Shown: in pieces, positions 5,979-6,419 of the stretch
How positions within the stretch are numbered: position 1 is the first letter of the stretch
Layout: every line of letters starts with the position of its first letter
Position numbers and translations under genes: made by a program
NCBI GenBank assembly: GCA_013042165.1
Contig: JABDQT010000286.1
Location: 1-6,419, forward strand
Length of the DNA: 6,419 bases
Direction of reading: 5' to 3'
From: Kiritimatiellales bacterium
Lineage (GTDB): Bacteria > Verrucomicrobiota > Kiritimatiellia > Kiritimatiellales > Pontiellaceae
The notes under the pieces: generated by a model
The model's input: only the letters and a program-made list of their open reading frames with translations
Told to the model about the DNA's origin: nothing
Databases searched by the model: none

Positions 5979-6419
5979 TTATCCTGTCTGCAACCGATTG
6001 AACTCGTTCATGGTCCGCTCGGTTCCAATGGAAAGGATGCTTTCTACCGCATCGGCGGCGCGTTCGACAACCTTTTCCAGCTTCAAATGCTCTTCTTTGC
6101 TGAACGGGCCCAGCACAAACCCGATCATGTCCTCGTCCGGCGGTTTCGGACCAATGCCCACCCGCACCCGCGGAAAAGCGTTGGTCTGCAGCCATTCCAA
6201 CACCGACTTCATGCCGTTGTGGCTTCCGCCCGAGCCCTTCGCCCGGACGCGGACGCCGCCCAGCTCCAGATCGACGTCGTCGTAGACCACCACGGTCGAG
6301 TCGGGGTCGACGCGCCATTTCTTCATTGCGCCCCAAACCGCCTTGCCGCTGCGGTTCATAAACGTGGTCGGCTCGATCAGCCGCACCGCGTGCTCCCCGA
6401 TCCGGCATTGAGCCTGCCG
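5979..6419 (-). CDS. pth: Peptidyl-tRNA hydrolase (N-terminus outside window)
   Basis: Pth cleaves the ester bond of peptidyl-tRNAs that drop off the ribosome, freeing the tRNA. The last 146 codons are present and the frame stays open to the window edge. About 45 residues are missing by family length (about 190), including the catalytic His20 region. Visible landmarks, numbered from the window edge, are: EPTTFMNRSG (16-25), where Asn22 equals E. coli Asn68; YDDVDLELG (46-54), where Asp47 equals Asp93; and GSGGSHNGMKS (62-72), where Asn68 equals Asn114. In the last motif Ser66 precedes HNG where many relatives have Gly. RVRVGIGPKPP and FVLGPFS follow as expected. A GTG at 6386 lies in mid-domain and is not a start. 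The gene heads the visible part of the operon, 16 nt before rpsF. Confidence 0.95.
   Translation of the reverse strand, partial: RQAQCRIGEHAVRLIEPTTFMNRSGKAVWGAMKKWRVDPDSTVVVYDDVDLELGGVRVRAKGSGGSHNGMKSVLEWLQTNAFPRVRVGIGPKPPDEDMIGFVLGPFSKEEHLKLEKVVERAADAVESILSIGTERTMNEFNRLQTG

Overview
This window is a mostly housekeeping stretch of a moderately GC-rich, Gram-negative (diderm) bacterial chromosome. The cell must have an outer membrane, because the window encodes a full-length BamA with a signal peptide, five POTRA domains and a C-terminal phenylalanine. The order pth-rpsF-ssb-rpsR-rplI resembles the pth-rpsF-rpsR-rplI cluster of Chlamydiae and other PVC-group bacteria. Together with heptameric simple repeats between genes, this makes a PVC-type lineage (Verrucomicrobia/Kiritimatiellota/Lentisphaerae) a reasonable but unproven guess. 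Nothing in the window fixes the taxon.

Layout. On the + strand, positions 1-236 hold the 3' end of ligA (BRCT domain of NAD-dependent DNA ligase). It is followed 15 nt later by a small YhcH/YjgK/YiaL-family gene (252-698) with a strong Shine-Dalgarno (SD) sequence. A 98-nt gap (699-796) separates this pair from genes converging on it. The gap is AT-rich in its second half and carries two different arrays of period 7; no hairpin terminator is visible in it. Everything from 797 to 6419 is one tightly packed minus-strand block. In transcription order it runs pth (N-terminus outside the window), rpsF, ssb, rpsR, rplI, dnaB, bamA. Gaps are 16, 2, 15 and 16 nt, then a 4-nt overlap (rplI/dnaB), then 22 nt, so it reads as one operon whose promoter lies beyond the right edge.

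Function. The operon joins translation (peptidyl-tRNA hydrolase and ribosomal proteins S6, S18 and L9) with replication (SSB and the DnaB helicase) and ends with the core outer-membrane protein insertase BamA. Two details stand out. A GC-rich stem-loop followed by four T's sits inside the first codons of dnaB and could act as an attenuator between the ribosomal genes and dnaB-bamA. S6 starts at a TTG codon, supported by a well-placed SD. I found no convincing sign of a new defence, mobile or biosynthetic system; the window looks conserved and ordinary apart from these details.
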